Positions 27,105 to 35,827 of a DNA stretch of 64,000 bases are shown here, piece after piece. How positions within the stretch are numbered: position 1 is the first letter of the stretch; each line of letters starts with the position of its first letter. The translations under genes were made by a program, and so were the position numbers. Source of the stretch: Rhizobium indicum. GTDB lineage: Bacteria; Pseudomonadota; Alphaproteobacteria; Rhizobiales; Rhizobiaceae. Location: assembly GCF_005862305.2 (NCBI RefSeq), contig NZ_CP054024.1, positions 62,001 through 126,000 on the forward strand, written 5' to 3'. Below the pieces are notes generated by a model that was given only the letters and a program-made list of their open reading frames with translations, ran no database searches and was not told where the DNA came from.

Positions 27105-28559
27105 ATGAGAAGATTGCTACTGAGTTCAACGGCCGGAGGACTACTTGCTGTGGCGGGCGTCCCATCCGCGCTCGCATGCGAACCGGACTACACCGGTGTC
27201 ACGCTCACCGCCACGACGCAGACGGGGCCTTACATCGCATCTGCGCTGCAACTGGCGGCCAAGGGCTGGGAGGAAAAGACCTGCGGCAAGGTGAATGTCG
27301 TCGAATTTCCGTGGTCGGAACTCTATCCGAAAATCGTAACCTCGTTGACCTCGGGCGAAGACACGTTCGACGTGGTCGCCTTTGCGCCGGCCTGGGCACC
27401 GGACTTCACCGATTTTCTCTCGGAAATGCCGAAGACTATGCAATCAGGTGCCGACTGGGAGGACATCGCGCCGGTTTACCGCGAGCAACTGATGGTCTGG
27501 AACGGCAAGGTCCTGTCGCAGACCATGGACGGTGATGCCCATACCTATACCTACCGCATTGATCTGTTTGAAAACGCAGAAAACCAGAGCGCCTTCAAGG
27601 CGAAGTATGGCTACGATCTGGCCCCGCCGAAGACATGGAAGCAGTATCTCGACATCGCTGAATTCTTCCAGCAGCCGGACAAGGGCCTTTGGGGCACGGC
27701 GGAAGCCTTCCGCCGTGGTGGCCAGCAATTCTGGTTCCTGTTCAGTCACGTGGCGGGATACACCAGCCATCCCGACAATCCCGGCGGTATGTTCTTCGAT
27801 CCTGACACGATGGATGCGCAGGTCAACAATCCGGGCTGGGTGCGCGGCCTTGAGGAATATATCCGCGCCTCGAAACTGGCACCGCCAAATGCGCTGAACT
27901 TCTCGTTCGGCGAAGTGAACGCGGCCTTTGCCGGTGGCCAGGTCGCGGAATCGATCGGCTGGGGCGATACCGGCGTCATCGCCGCCGACCCGAAGCAGTC
28001 GAAGGTTGCTGGCAGCGTCGGCTCGGCATCCCTGCCGGGATCTGACGAGATCTGGAACTACAAGACCAAGAAGTGGGACAAGCAGCCCGAGGTCGTCCAG
28101 ACTTCCTTCATGGCCTTCGGCGGTTGGCAGGCAGCCGTACCGTCGTCCTCGAAGAACCAAGAGGCCGCTTGGAACTATATCCAGTTCCTGACGAGCCCGG
28201 CGGTTTCCGGTCAGGCGGCCATCACCGGCGGCACAGGCGTCAATCCTTACCGTCTTTCGCACACGACAAATACGGCGTTGTGGTCGAAGATCTTTTCCGA
28301 GCGCGAGGCCAAGGAGTATCTCGGAAGCCAGAAGAACGCGGTGACCGCCAAGAACACGGCGCTCGACATGCGCCTGCCGGGCTATTTCTCCTATACGGAA
28401 ATTCTCGAAATCGAGCTTTCCAAGGCATTGGCTGGAGAAGTGACGCCGCAGCAGGCGCTGGATACCGTGGCTGACGGATGGAACAAGCTTACGGACGAGT
28501 TCGGCCGGGACAAGCAACGGGCAGCCTATCGCTCGTCAATGGGCCTGCCTGCGAAGTAG
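27105..28559 (+). CDS. Extracellular solute-binding protein family 1 (sugar ABC transporter)
   Basis: A 484-aa periplasmic protein with a signal peptide (MRRLLLSSTAGGLLAVAGVP, cut near ALACEP) and cluster B binding-protein features: KVNVVEFPWSELYPKIVTSL, FDVVAFAPAWAPDF and PSSSKNQEAAWNYIQFLTSP. ATG 27105 follows GGGAGGAAAAC. At >480 aa it is larger than MalE, as in polyol/oligosaccharide binding proteins. Substrate not identified; the FucU neighbour suggests fucose or a related sugar. Confidence 0.9.
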   Translation: MRRLLLSSTAGGLLAVAGVPSALACEPDYTGVTLTATTQTGPYIASALQLAAKGWEEKTCGKVNVVEFPWSELYPKIVTSLTSGEDTFDVVAFAPAWAPDFTDFLSEMPKTMQSGADWEDIAPVYREQLMVWNGKVLSQTMDGDAHTYTYRIDLFENAENQSAFKAKYGYDLAPPKTWKQYLDIAEFFQQPDKGLWGTAEAFRRGGQQFWFLFSHVAGYTSHPDNPGGMFFDPDTMDAQVNNPGWVRGLEEYIRASKLAPPNALNFSFGEVNAAFAGGQVAESIGWGDTGVIAADPKQSKVAGSVGSASLPGSDEIWNYKTKKWDKQPEVVQTSFMAFGGWQAAVPSSSKNQEAAWNYIQFLTSPAVSGQAAITGGTGVNPYRLSHTTNTALWSKIFSEREAKEYLGSQKNAVTAKNTALDMRLPGYFSYTEILEIELSKALAGEVTPQQALDTVADGWNKLTDEFGRDKQRAAYRSSMGLPAK

Positions 28560-28573
28560 GCCGTCTTCAATAA

Positions 28574-28601
28574 ATCCCATCCCGGCTCTGCGGGGTGGGA
28601 T
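28574..28601 (+). promoter_or_regulatory. Intercistronic hairpin after the binding-protein gene
   Basis: ATCCCATCCCG pairs with CGGGGTGGGAT in an 11-bp stem (one G-U) around a 6-nt loop. No T-run. As at 20320, it sits between a binding-protein gene and its ATPase gene and probably limits read-through or protects upstream mRNA. Confidence 0.6.
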
Positions 28602-28674
28602 CAGCATCGTTGGCAGAAGAAAGAACCATCGCCGCTTACGGCAGGCGATGGACTTCTGATGAAAAGGTTACAGC

Positions 28675-29766
28675 ATGTCCCAGGTGCGTTTGGATCAGGT
28701 CACCAAGTCCTTCGGGAGCGTTGCGGTCATTCCTCCGCTCGATCTGGTGATTGCCGACAAGGAATTCGTGGTTCTCGTCGGGCCTTCCGGTTGTGGGAAG
28801 ACAACCACGCTGCGAATGATCGCCGGGCTGGAACAGACGACATCAGGGGGAATCCGCATCGGCGACCGAGAGGTTACTGCGTTGCGTCCGGGTCTGCGCA
28901 ATTGCTCGATGGTGTTTCAGAATTATGCACTCTATCCGCATATGACAGTCGCCGAAAACATTGGCTACGGCATGAAGGTGCGTGGAACGCCGAAAGAGGA
29001 CATCGACACTGCTGTTGCGAATGCTGCGCGCATTCTCAACCTCGGCGCCTATCTTAATCGCAAACCGAGCGCGCTTTCGGGCGGTCAACGTCAGCGCGTC
29101 GCCATCGGGCGCGCCATTGTACGCCAGCCCGATGTTTTTCTGTTCGATGAACCGCTATCCAATCTGGACGCCAAGCTGCGCATCGAAATGCGCACCGAGA
29201 TCAAACTGCTGCACCGCCGTCTGCAGACCACGATCGTCTATGTGACGCACGACCAGGTGGAGGCGATGACCATGGCCGACCGGGTCGTGGTGATGAACCA
29301 GGGTCGGATCGAACAGGCCGCCGACCCGATCACGCTTTATGAATCGCCGAAGAACCTGTTCGTCGCCGCTTTCATCGGCGCGCCCAGCATGAATTTTGTT
29401 CAAGGACGGTTGGAGGCCGGCGACGGCGGCGTTGTCTTCCGGGCGGAAGACGATGTCGCCATTCCCGTTCCAGCAGACATCGTGGAGCACCTTTCGGAGG
29501 GCATTGGCAAGGCCGTCGTTCTCGGTATTCGGCCTGAGCACACCATGACCGCGGACCCCACCTTTCCGACGATTCGTGTGCACGTCGCCGATATCGAACC
29601 TCTCGGCCCGCACACGCTTGCCATCGGGAAAGCTGGTGCGAGCGCGTTTACCGCTCAGATTCATGCCTCATCCAGGATCAGACCCGAAGACACGTTCGAT
29701 GTTCCGATCGATCCGGAAAAGATGCATTTCTTCTTGAAAAGTACTGGTGAGGCTCTAAGGCGCTGA
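28675..29766 (+). CDS. ABC transporter ATPase (MalK/UgpC/MsmK type)
   Basis: A 363-aa ATPase with Walker [11 protein letters not shown]-loop [10 protein letters not shown], signature [15 protein letters not shown], Walker [17 protein letters not shown] and switch [10 protein letters not shown], followed by a C-terminal TOBE regulatory domain (~240-360; VLGIRPEH). It is the energy subunit for the two MalFG-type permeases. It is last in the operon, before a terminator-like hairpin. Confidence 0.94.
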   Translation: MSQVRLDQVTKSFGSVAVIPPLDLVIADKEFVVLVGPSGCGKTTTLRMIAGLEQTTSGGIRIGDREVTALRPGLRNCSMVFQNYALYPHMTVAENIGYGMKVRGTPKEDIDTAVANAARILNLGAYLNRKPSALSGGQRQRVAIGRAIVRQPDVFLFDEPLSNLDAKLRIEMRTEIKLLHRRLQTTIVYVTHDQVEAMTMADRVVVMNQGRIEQAADPITLYESPKNLFVAAFIGAPSMNFVQGRLEAGDGGVVFRAEDDVAIPVPADIVEHLSEGIGKAVVLGIRPEHTMTADPTFPTIRVHVADIEPLGPHTLAIGKAGASAFTAQIHASSRIRPEDTFDVPIDPEKMHFFLKSTGEALRR

Positions 29767-29776
29767 ACCTGCGGGG

Positions 29777-29816
29777 TGTCACCGTTCAGCCAGGTCTGGT
29801 GACATTGCCATCTTTT
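29777..29816 (+). terminator. Probable rho-independent terminator of the sugar operon
   Basis: TGTCACC and GGTGACA form a 7-bp stem with a 14-nt loop; the T-rich stretch (TCTTTTTCTC) starts about 7 nt after the stem. The long loop and spacing make it weak, but the position just after the last gene fits. Confidence 0.45.
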
Positions 29817-30205
29817 TCTCTCAAAGCTGCAGTTCCATAAATACCTGTTACGCCACCAACCAGCTTTGACAACACCGATATAGCGGGGACAACGGTTCTA
29901 GCACGGCGCTTTCGAGGCCAGCGCCCGGCTTGTTGCTAGGATGTTCATGTTCTTGGCCAAAAAGATCGCATAATGGATCGTCGGGAACCTGTGAAAACGT
30001 CTCGGGACGAACTGCTGGTAGCCGTTTCCTTTCAAGAGCGTTGAGCGTAGACCGCCTCAGCTCCCATTCGATTGGCCACAAATTCTGCTCCCGGAATGGT
30101 GCGCTGGATCTGATATGAGCAGAGACTGGCAGTCCGCTAACCGTTATTGCGGGTATACCAGCATTTCACCAAACCATCCCGCAGATCCTCCAAGGCCCTC
30201 CTATA
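29817..30205. other. Intergenic region before the first SyrB-like gene
   Basis: No gene recognised. A - strand open frame (29848-30081) has no family motif. The promoter of the SyrB-like gene should lie near the right end; no clear boxes or nod box were found. Confidence 0.35.
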
Positions 30206-30880
30206 TTGAAAAAAGTGCAACGCAGTTTTGCGGTCGAGTACAAAAGCGGCAGACGAAAACTCGATACCAGGTCGAACTCGATCTGGGGCAACGTGGACCT
30301 AAAGTCCGTCGCTCGCGACCTGAAGGAAGAGGCAATGCCGTTTCTGTCGGGTAGCTCTCAGAGTGGCAAATCCAACAATGAGATGTCTTTACCGAAACCA
30401 GATCAAGCCGAGGTGTTGTTGACACCGCCTCTCGGGGCGTCAACAACAGCATCAGATACACAGGAGATGAGCATGGCCGACGAGACTGATACGGCAACCA
30501 GCGCCGATGCGCCGATCGATGTTGAACCGCCTGTTGCGCCGAAGAAACAGCGCAAACCCCGCGCCAAGAAAGCGGCGGCACTCGAGAGCGGGTCAGCTGA
30601 CGCTATGGCAGAGCCAGCAGCTGCTCTGGCCGGGGCCGGTGGTGTGAAGAGGAGAGGGCGCAAGGCAAGGGTGATCGAAGCTACGGCGAGCGCCAAACGC
30701 GCACCTGTGCGCCGTGCTCCAAAGGCTGTGCAGACAGCGCCGGCCGCGCCGATGACGGCTATCGATGAGATGGCGGATCTCTTGCAGTTGGAAGAGGAAA
30801 ATCAGCGGCTGCGCAAGCTTCTGGCTGAGAAGCTTCGTGCTGAAAATGCCGATCTGCGCAAGCGGCTCAAGCTCGATTGA
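30206..30880 (+). CDS. SyrB-like symbiotic regulator, copy 1
   Basis: A 224-aa protein with three parts: an N-terminal box KKVQRSFAVEYKSGRRKL...NSIWG...DLKSV (1-47); a low-complexity Ala/Lys/Arg-rich centre (KKQRKPRAKKAA, KRAPVRRAPKA); and a C-terminal leucine-rich coiled coil (LLQLEEENQRLRKLLAEKLR, ENADLRKRL). Centre and coil are those of SyrB of Sinorhizobium meliloti, a repressor of syrM. TTG 30206 begins the long form. An internal in-frame ATG at 30473, after AGGAGATGAGC, would give a SyrB-sized short form. The copy at 53849 shares this design. Function in regulation is by homology. Confidence 0.75.
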   Translation: MKKVQRSFAVEYKSGRRKLDTRSNSIWGNVDLKSVARDLKEEAMPFLSGSSQSGKSNNEMSLPKPDQAEVLLTPPLGASTTASDTQEMSMADETDTATSADAPIDVEPPVAPKKQRKPRAKKAAALESGSADAMAEPAAALAGAGGVKRRGRKARVIEATASAKRAPVRRAPKAVQTAPAAPMTAIDEMADLLQLEEENQRLRKLLAEKLRAENADLRKRLKLD

Positions 30881-31007
30881 TATAGGCAGCCGATCAACCG
30901 CCGGCCGCATTTCCATGCTATCCAGTATACATTTTGGCGGCGGTGGATGCTGTTGCCGGAACTAAAACTCACTACCTGCTTGCGGGATAAAGCGCGAGGT
31001 CGGATAA

Positions 31008-31166
31008 ATGGCGTCTCCCTGGAAAATTTTTGCCCGACTGATCTCACCGGGGCGAGAACAAAAGCGAGAAAACGGCTCGACCGCGAAGGTTACGCCGGAC
31101 GCGTCGACTATAGCCGGTCCGACTGAAGCGCGCCTGCAAAACCGAAGCTTGACGCGGCCGCATTGA
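31008..31166 (+). pseudogene. Truncated copy of the SyrB-associated partner gene
   Basis: A 52-aa frame MASPWKIFARLISPGREQKR (start) that matches the first ~40 residues of the intact 186-aa gene at 54644 (MASPWKLLARLVSPRRQQRQ). The middle and the C-terminal coiled coil are gone; the frame runs into a different gene fragment. The intergenic DNA before it also matches the second module (TACATTTTGGCGGCGG at about 30928 and 54562). Confidence 0.7.
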
Positions 31167-31168
31167 AG

Positions 31169-31405
31169 ATGCTCGAAAATGCTGTGACTGCGTCGGCCGA
31201 TGAGGACGGCCGTGCCAACCTGGCACGTGTCGGTGCCCATTTGGCGAAACAATCGTCGGACTTTGATGCGCGCAACTACGGTTTTGCCCGCCTCACCGAC
31301 CTCGTCGAGGCTTCCGGCATCCTCGACGTAGAGCGAAGCGGCGACAGCCCGAAGATCGTCACGGTCCGCATGAAGGGGAAGGCAAGGCCAAGGCCCAACG
31401 GCTAG
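31169..31405 (+). pseudogene. Orphan LOTUS/OST-HTH domain (C-terminus of a NYN-type RNase-like protein)
   Basis: A 78-aa frame with the LOTUS pattern: ADEDGRANLARVGAHLAKQS, then DFDARNYGFARLTDLVEASG and ILDVERSGD...VTVRMK. In bacteria this domain is normally the C-terminus of NYN (PIN-like) domain proteins, which is missing here. The fragment starts exactly where the truncated SyrB-partner stops, so a recombination joined the two. It may still be translated from ATG 31169. Confidence 0.6.
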
Positions 31406-31541
31406 GCTCGGCCGCCAATGCACAGCTGGCAGCCTATCCAAAATGTTCCGCTCCAAAACACAGGTGTCGTCCTGGTGAAGGTGCTCGCATGAAAAAGATG
31501 CTTGAAGATGACCCTCGAGACCTTCGCTGCCACTACGCGCG

Positions 31542-33248
31542 TCAGTAGTCCATCCTGGCGACCGATCGGATGCGGCTGCGGCTCTTGGGAAGGTGATCAT
31601 CGAAACCATCGAGCGGCTGCAGCGCCTGGAATGCTTGTCCAAGAGCGGCGACCGCCTCGGCCCGTTCACGCAAGATCTGTCGCTCGCTTGGCGTAAGTTC
31701 CTTATAGGATGACGGTGCGTAGTCGGTTGCGATCTGACCATAACCAAGCGAGCCGGGCTCGGGTGCTTCGACATACGCATCGGCGAACTGGCGCAGCATC
31801 TCGTCAAGGGCTCGGACCTCGACCAGATAGCGGCGCCACTTGTGCTCGTCGAGCTTGAAATCGCTGTTGATCAGGTCGCCAGCGCGTTCGCCGAAGTCGA
31901 TAAGCTGGTTGATGCGGTCTGGCGGCATGTCGAGGTTGAAGCCGCCTTCCTCCTCTTTGAGACTGACTGTCACGATCCGCTCGCGATAGCCGGCGAGGAT
32001 CGATTGGAGAGAATCCTGCCAATCCTTGGCGCTGTCGAAGAGAGCGAAGACAAAGGCGACCAAGCCGGAAAAGTCCCGGGTGGGAAGAAGCTGCCCCTGT
32101 CCTGCCTTTGTTGGAAGGAATACCCGGGTTTCCCCAACGGTTTCCGGCTTTTCTCGCCGGCGGTCATATTCGCCCAGCGAAATGCCGAAGGTGGGGCGCG
32201 ACGGCAGGAAGCGGTCGAAGAAATGCACGGGAAAATTCGACGACAGTCCACCATCTGAGAACATGCAACGCACAAGCCTGTCCTGTTCGGGAACGCCGAC
32301 CAGCGTGTAGTCGATCCTGTAGAGCGGCACAGCCGAAATCAGCGCCGGGAAGCTGAGGCTCATGCGCGCGAGGACCACGAGAGGAAGATTGTCGATCTTG
32401 AACGGATAGAGGTCGCTCGATCCCTCCTTGGGCGTCGTCAGCATCGCGTCGACGACGCGTGCCGGGAAAAGCGACCGGAACTCGCGCTCAGAAAAGTAAT
32501 GGAGGTTGTTCTCCATTGGCAGCACGTAGGGGCGATGCGACGTGATGTCGGTCGTCACCGTCTGCACCAGAACCTCGCGGGATTGAAGGTCCTTGACCCC
32601 GAGCGGCGCTCCGGTTGCCGGACGCCCGGCCACGATATCGATCGTGTCGGTCAGCCACTCGGTCAGGGCGGGATGGCCGGCCGGCATGTAGGACTGGGTC
32701 ATCCCGCTGCAAAGGCCGTAGTCGACCTTCGGAAGCCCGCAGGCGACATCGCGGGCGGCGACAAAAGCCGCGGTTGCCGCCGGCAGGAGAACGAGCAGGA
32801 ACGAAAACAGTAGCACGGCAAGCATTGCTGCTGGCATGGACTGCCAGATGAAGGGGATCATGATGGCAACAATGATAGCGGGGATGGCACCCAGAAGCGC
32901 CGGCACCGGGTAGCCTTTCAGCAGCGCGAAGAGCGTGCCGGCCATCCTCTTCGTCATTGCCGCGAGCATCAGGTTAAAGACCGGACGAAATTCCGGGCGC
33001 GGCTGGAATTTCTCCAGGAGCGTCGCCGACAACTGCTGTGGAAGCGCCTCTATCTTCTCGAATCCGCGGTCGGCGCGTCCATATTCGGCCGCGGCCGTGA
33101 CGACGGCGGCTATCGCGCCGGCCGACGTGCCGCCGATGTTGCGGAAGCGGTACCTGCGCGAGAGTTTTACGACGGCCTTTGGATAAACCACACCGCTGGT
33201 GATGCCGCCCTTCATGACGAGGTCGCAACTCTGTTCAGGCGCGCTCAT
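31542..33248 (-). CDS. Patatin-like phospholipase with internal membrane segments (probable defence effector)
   Basis: A 568-aa protein with the patatin catalytic set: glycine-rich oxyanion loop DLVMKGGITSGVVYP, nucleophile S42 in GGTSAGA and D332 in SDGGLSSNFP. An insert at ~113-165 contains two strongly hydrophobic helices (VPALLGAIPAIIVAIMIPFI and AMLAVLLFSFLLVLLPAATA), so the enzyme is probably membrane-anchored. GAGGGAGATGGGAC precedes the ATG. It is the third gene of a tight operon after HNH-ATPase and HNH genes, 12 bp after the latter. Patatins act as membrane-degrading effectors in several abortive-infection systems; that role here is inferred. Confidence 0.87.
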   Translation of the reverse strand: MSAPEQSCDLVMKGGITSGVVYPKAVVKLSRRYRFRNIGGTSAGAIAAVVTAAAEYGRADRGFEKIEALPQQLSATLLEKFQPRPEFRPVFNLMLAAMTKRMAGTLFALLKGYPVPALLGAIPAIIVAIMIPFIWQSMPAAMLAVLLFSFLLVLLPAATAAFVAARDVACGLPKVDYGLCSGMTQSYMPAGHPALTEWLTDTIDIVAGRPATGAPLGVKDLQSREVLVQTVTTDITSHRPYVLPMENNLHYFSEREFRSLFPARVVDAMLTTPKEGSSDLYPFKIDNLPLVVLARMSLSFPALISAVPLYRIDYTLVGVPEQDRLVRCMFSDGGLSSNFPVHFFDRFLPSRPTFGISLGEYDRRREKPETVGETRVFLPTKAGQGQLLPTRDFSGLVAFVFALFDSAKDWQDSLQSILAGYRERIVTVSLKEEEGGFNLDMPPDRINQLIDFGERAGDLINSDFKLDEHKWRRYLVEVRALDEMLRQFADAYVEAPEPGSLGYGQIATDYAPSSYKELTPSERQILRERAEAVAALGQAFQALQPLDGFDDHLPKSRSRIRSVARMDY

Positions 33249-33260
33249 GTCCCATCTCCC

Positions 33261-34232
33261 TCAGTTGGTTTTTAGCGTCTTCGACCAAGCTTTCACGAGG
33301 CTCGAATAGGGTTGGTCCGGCTCCGCCATCGCACGGATTTCGTCGAGGATTTGGTTGAGCAGGAGATCGAGCCGCGCGCCCATCGTCTTGTTCTTCTGGT
33401 CGCGGCTGGCAAGCAGCATCTCCGATATCTTTCCGATCTCGTCGATCAACCGGCTGAGGAAATCCAGCTTGCGCAGGATCCGCGTTCGCTCCTGGACCAA
33501 TCCGAGCCGGTTCAGGCCATACACATGGATCGATGTCAGGCCACGCCGGGAGGGGACGTCATCCTCGAAGGCAGGGAGTACGAGGCCAAGGGGATCACCG
33601 CGGTCGATGTGGAACACCAGGTGCTCCTCCGGATCGTCCACGCAAGGATTTATGAGGTCGGGCTGTTCGTCGATGCCAGGAACCGTCGCCGTCGCCCTGG
33701 CCGCGCCGGCGATCGGAAACAGGTCCTGCTTGCCCAGCGATGCCTTGCCCCCCTGCATTTCAGGGGCCACCAGCAGTTGCGCAAGGCTCTCGGGGAATTG
33801 CGGCAAGTCCTGCCAACGCCTGCGATTGCAATCGATGCAGCTCGGTAGAAGATTATCCCAGACCATCGCCAGCCACCAGTAGCCGGGATGATTGGCGACG
33901 CCGGCGATGCGTCCCTTCGGCCGGTAATGTTCGACGTCGACCGGCGCCTGGTTGGCATAGCGGCTTTCGCAATAGGCGCATTTGCCAAAGAAGAGCTTGT
34001 CGAGCGCGTACTTGACCGCCTCGTCGGAATAAGCGCTGAACTCGAACGAGTTTTCCTTCTTCGTCCTTGTTTTCGGGGCCGCGGCCGGTGCGCCGGTGGT
34101 CGCAGCCGCGGCTTCTGCCCTTGCCTGAGCTTCGAAGAAGACCGTGGCCTTCGCCAGTTCCTTCCCGCCGCGGCTCTTGTCGCCGACAAGGACAGCCGGC
34201 GCCGAAACCAGGGACCGATCGACGCGCCGCAT
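33261..34232 (-). CDS. PtuB-like HNH endonuclease
   Basis: A 323-aa protein with a zinc-finger HNH nuclease: C85-x2-C88 in GKCAYCES, the DVEHYRPKGRI motif with H102, GYWWLAMVWDNLLPSC and C132-x2-C135 (SCIDC) followed by NRRR. This is the TIGR02646/PtuB arrangement found with ABC-type ATPases in Septu and some retrons. An Ala/Lys-rich linker lies at ~35-62. The start overlaps the ATPase stop (TGATG), so translation is coupled. Probably the nuclease licensed by the upstream ATPase. Confidence 0.87.
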   Translation of the reverse strand: MRRVDRSLVSAPAVLVGDKSRGGKELAKATVFFEAQARAEAAAATTGAPAAAPKTRTKKENSFEFSAYSDEAVKYALDKLFFGKCAYCESRYANQAPVDVEHYRPKGRIAGVANHPGYWWLAMVWDNLLPSCIDCNRRRWQDLPQFPESLAQLLVAPEMQGGKASLGKQDLFPIAGAARATATVPGIDEQPDLINPCVDDPEEHLVFHIDRGDPLGLVLPAFEDDVPSRRGLTSIHVYGLNRLGLVQERTRILRKLDFLSRLIDEIGKISEMLLASRDQKNKTMGARLDLLLNQILDEIRAMAEPDQPYSSLVKAWSKTLKTN

Positions 34233-35827
34233 CAGATACCCTCCAGGACCGCCAGGATCCGCCTTTTCGTTTCGTCGCGAAGGTCCTCTCGCGGCTTGCC
34301 GGCAAGATTGCGCCGCTTGACGAGGTAGTCGGCAACCGCCTCCTGCACGAGCCGGGCAGCCTCGCTCATGCCGACCGGAAGTGCATCCACCACCTGCCTG
34401 CGGATGGCGTCCATCGCCGCCCTCACGGCCTGGTCCGGCACACGTCCGTCCTTCCTCGCAAGATAGTCGCCAAGCTGGGCGAGGCTTGCCTCCGTTTCCG
34501 GATCGTCGGTTGAAAACAGGCTGAACAGGTCAGACGTCAGGAGCTGTTCGATGGTCAGCGCCGAGACCTTTGGCAACTGCGTGAGGCTGTCGACCATGAC
34601 GGGGATCTGGCCGCTGCCAAGCTGCCTGGCGACCTTGCTTAGGACCACAACCTCGCCATCGCGCATTCCCCTCAGGCACAGCGGATCATGGGTCGTCACA
34701 ATGAAGGTCATCGAGGGCAAAGCGGTGCGCAGGCCCTTCATGATGTGGATCTTCCAGCGTGGGTGGAGATGGGCTTCCACCTCGTCGATCAGCACGATCC
34801 CCTCCGCCGAGGTCAACGTCGTGAAGTTCGGGTTGATGGCGCGATCCATGAGCCATCGCATGATGTCGCAAGACAAAGCGAGGATGGTTCGAAAGCCGGA
34901 TGAGACATTCGAAAGCGGGGTCCTGCTCTTCTTGCCGGAGGCGTCGATCTGCATCTCGACGAAGCAGCGGCCCTTGGCCTCGTCGCGATAGATGACGTCG
35001 ATCTCTTCGGCCGCCCCGAAGATCACGCCGAGTGCCTGGACTACGGCCCTGTACTCGGTCGGCGGCAGACCGAGAAGCCAGTTCTCCGGATTGCTGAGCA
35101 GGCTATCGGTATGGAACAGGCTGAGCACCGGTCGCGATGGTTTCCAGGCATGCAGGTCACGCACATAATGGCGGTAGGCGCCGTAGCCGAAGACCATGGG
35201 CAGTCGGTTCTCGCCGGTCTGGGAATAGCGCTTGGCGCCGATGGTCAGCGTCGAGACCTGCCCGTTGTCGAATTGAAGCCGGACCTTCGCCGATGGCTTC
35301 TGCGGCAGGTCCTCCGCACCCATGAAACTTGGGTTAAGCCTCAGGCTACCCGGTTCCTCGACCAGGTCTGGTCGAGCATCGGTACCGATCAGGGCAAGCG
35401 CGATCGCCTCCAGGATCGAGCTCTTGCCGGCCGCGTTCTCGCCAAGGATCAACAGCGCCTGCGCCATGCGTTCGGTCGGGTCTGGCGCGATCGGGAGCTT
35501 GATCGACAGCGTCTCGATCGCCTTGAAATTCGTCAGCCGGATTTCCTTCAGGCGGGGCCTTGCCCCCACGATATCGGCTTCCTCGACGATATTCGCTGAC
35601 ACGGTGATCGCCGCGATCTCCGCGTCGCCGGCGTCGCCTTGGCGCCTCAGGATCCGCCAGAGACCCACGAATTCATTTGTGTCGTTTGGTCCATCGCCCT
35701 TGAGCCTCGCGTAGTCATCGAAGGCCTGCTTTCGCCTGGATCGCAAGCGTGTCCGATTGAGCCGGAAATGCCTGATCGTCTCCTCTCCCTGCGGGCTTGC
35801 CGCTTCCAGCGTTCCGTCGTCGCGGCA
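34232..35827 (-). CDS. ABC/SMC-like AAA ATPase domain (PtuA-like), continuing an upstream HNH frame after a frameshift
   Basis: About 531 aa in this frame: a linker (RDDGTLEAASPQGEETIRHF, RLNRTRLRSRRKQA) matching the tail of HNH proteins, then an AAA_15/21-type ATPase with Walker A GENAAGKSS, signature-like VSSGFRTILALS, Walker B GIVLIDEVEAHLHP and switch VTTHDP. These ATPases (PtuA, OLD-like) sense phage or DNA features. The upstream HNH domain is in another frame; shifting by one base near 35828 would give a single ~709-aa HNH-ATPase. No good start codon with ribosome site was seen for the ATPase alone. Confidence 0.85.
   Translation of the reverse strand, partial: CRDDGTLEAASPQGEETIRHFRLNRTRLRSRRKQAFDDYARLKGDGPNDTNEFVGLWRILRRQGDAGDAEIAAITVSANIVEEADIVGARPRLKEIRLTNFKAIETLSIKLPIAPDPTERMAQALLILGENAAGKSSILEAIALALIGTDARPDLVEEPGSLRLNPSFMGAEDLPQKPSAKVRLQFDNGQVSTLTIGAKRYSQTGENRLPMVFGYGAYRHYVRDLHAWKPSRPVLSLFHTDSLLSNPENWLLGLPPTEYRAVVQALGVIFGAAEEIDVIYRDEAKGRCFVEMQIDASGKKSRTPLSNVSSGFRTILALSCDIMRWLMDRAINPNFTTLTSAEGIVLIDEVEAHLHPRWKIHIMKGLRTALPSMTFIVTTHDPLCLRGMRDGEVVVLSKVARQLGSGQIPVMVDSLTQLPKVSALTIEQLLTSDLFSLFSTDDPETEASLAQLGDYLARKDGRVPDQAVRAAMDAIRRQVVDALPVGMSEAARLVQEAVADYLVKRRNLAGKPREDLRDETKRRILAVLEGI

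Noticed and set aside
29848..30081. - strand 77-aa frame (MWPIEWELRRSTLNAL...) before the SyrB-like gene
   Set aside because: No ribosome site or known family; kept only as a note in the intergenic entry.
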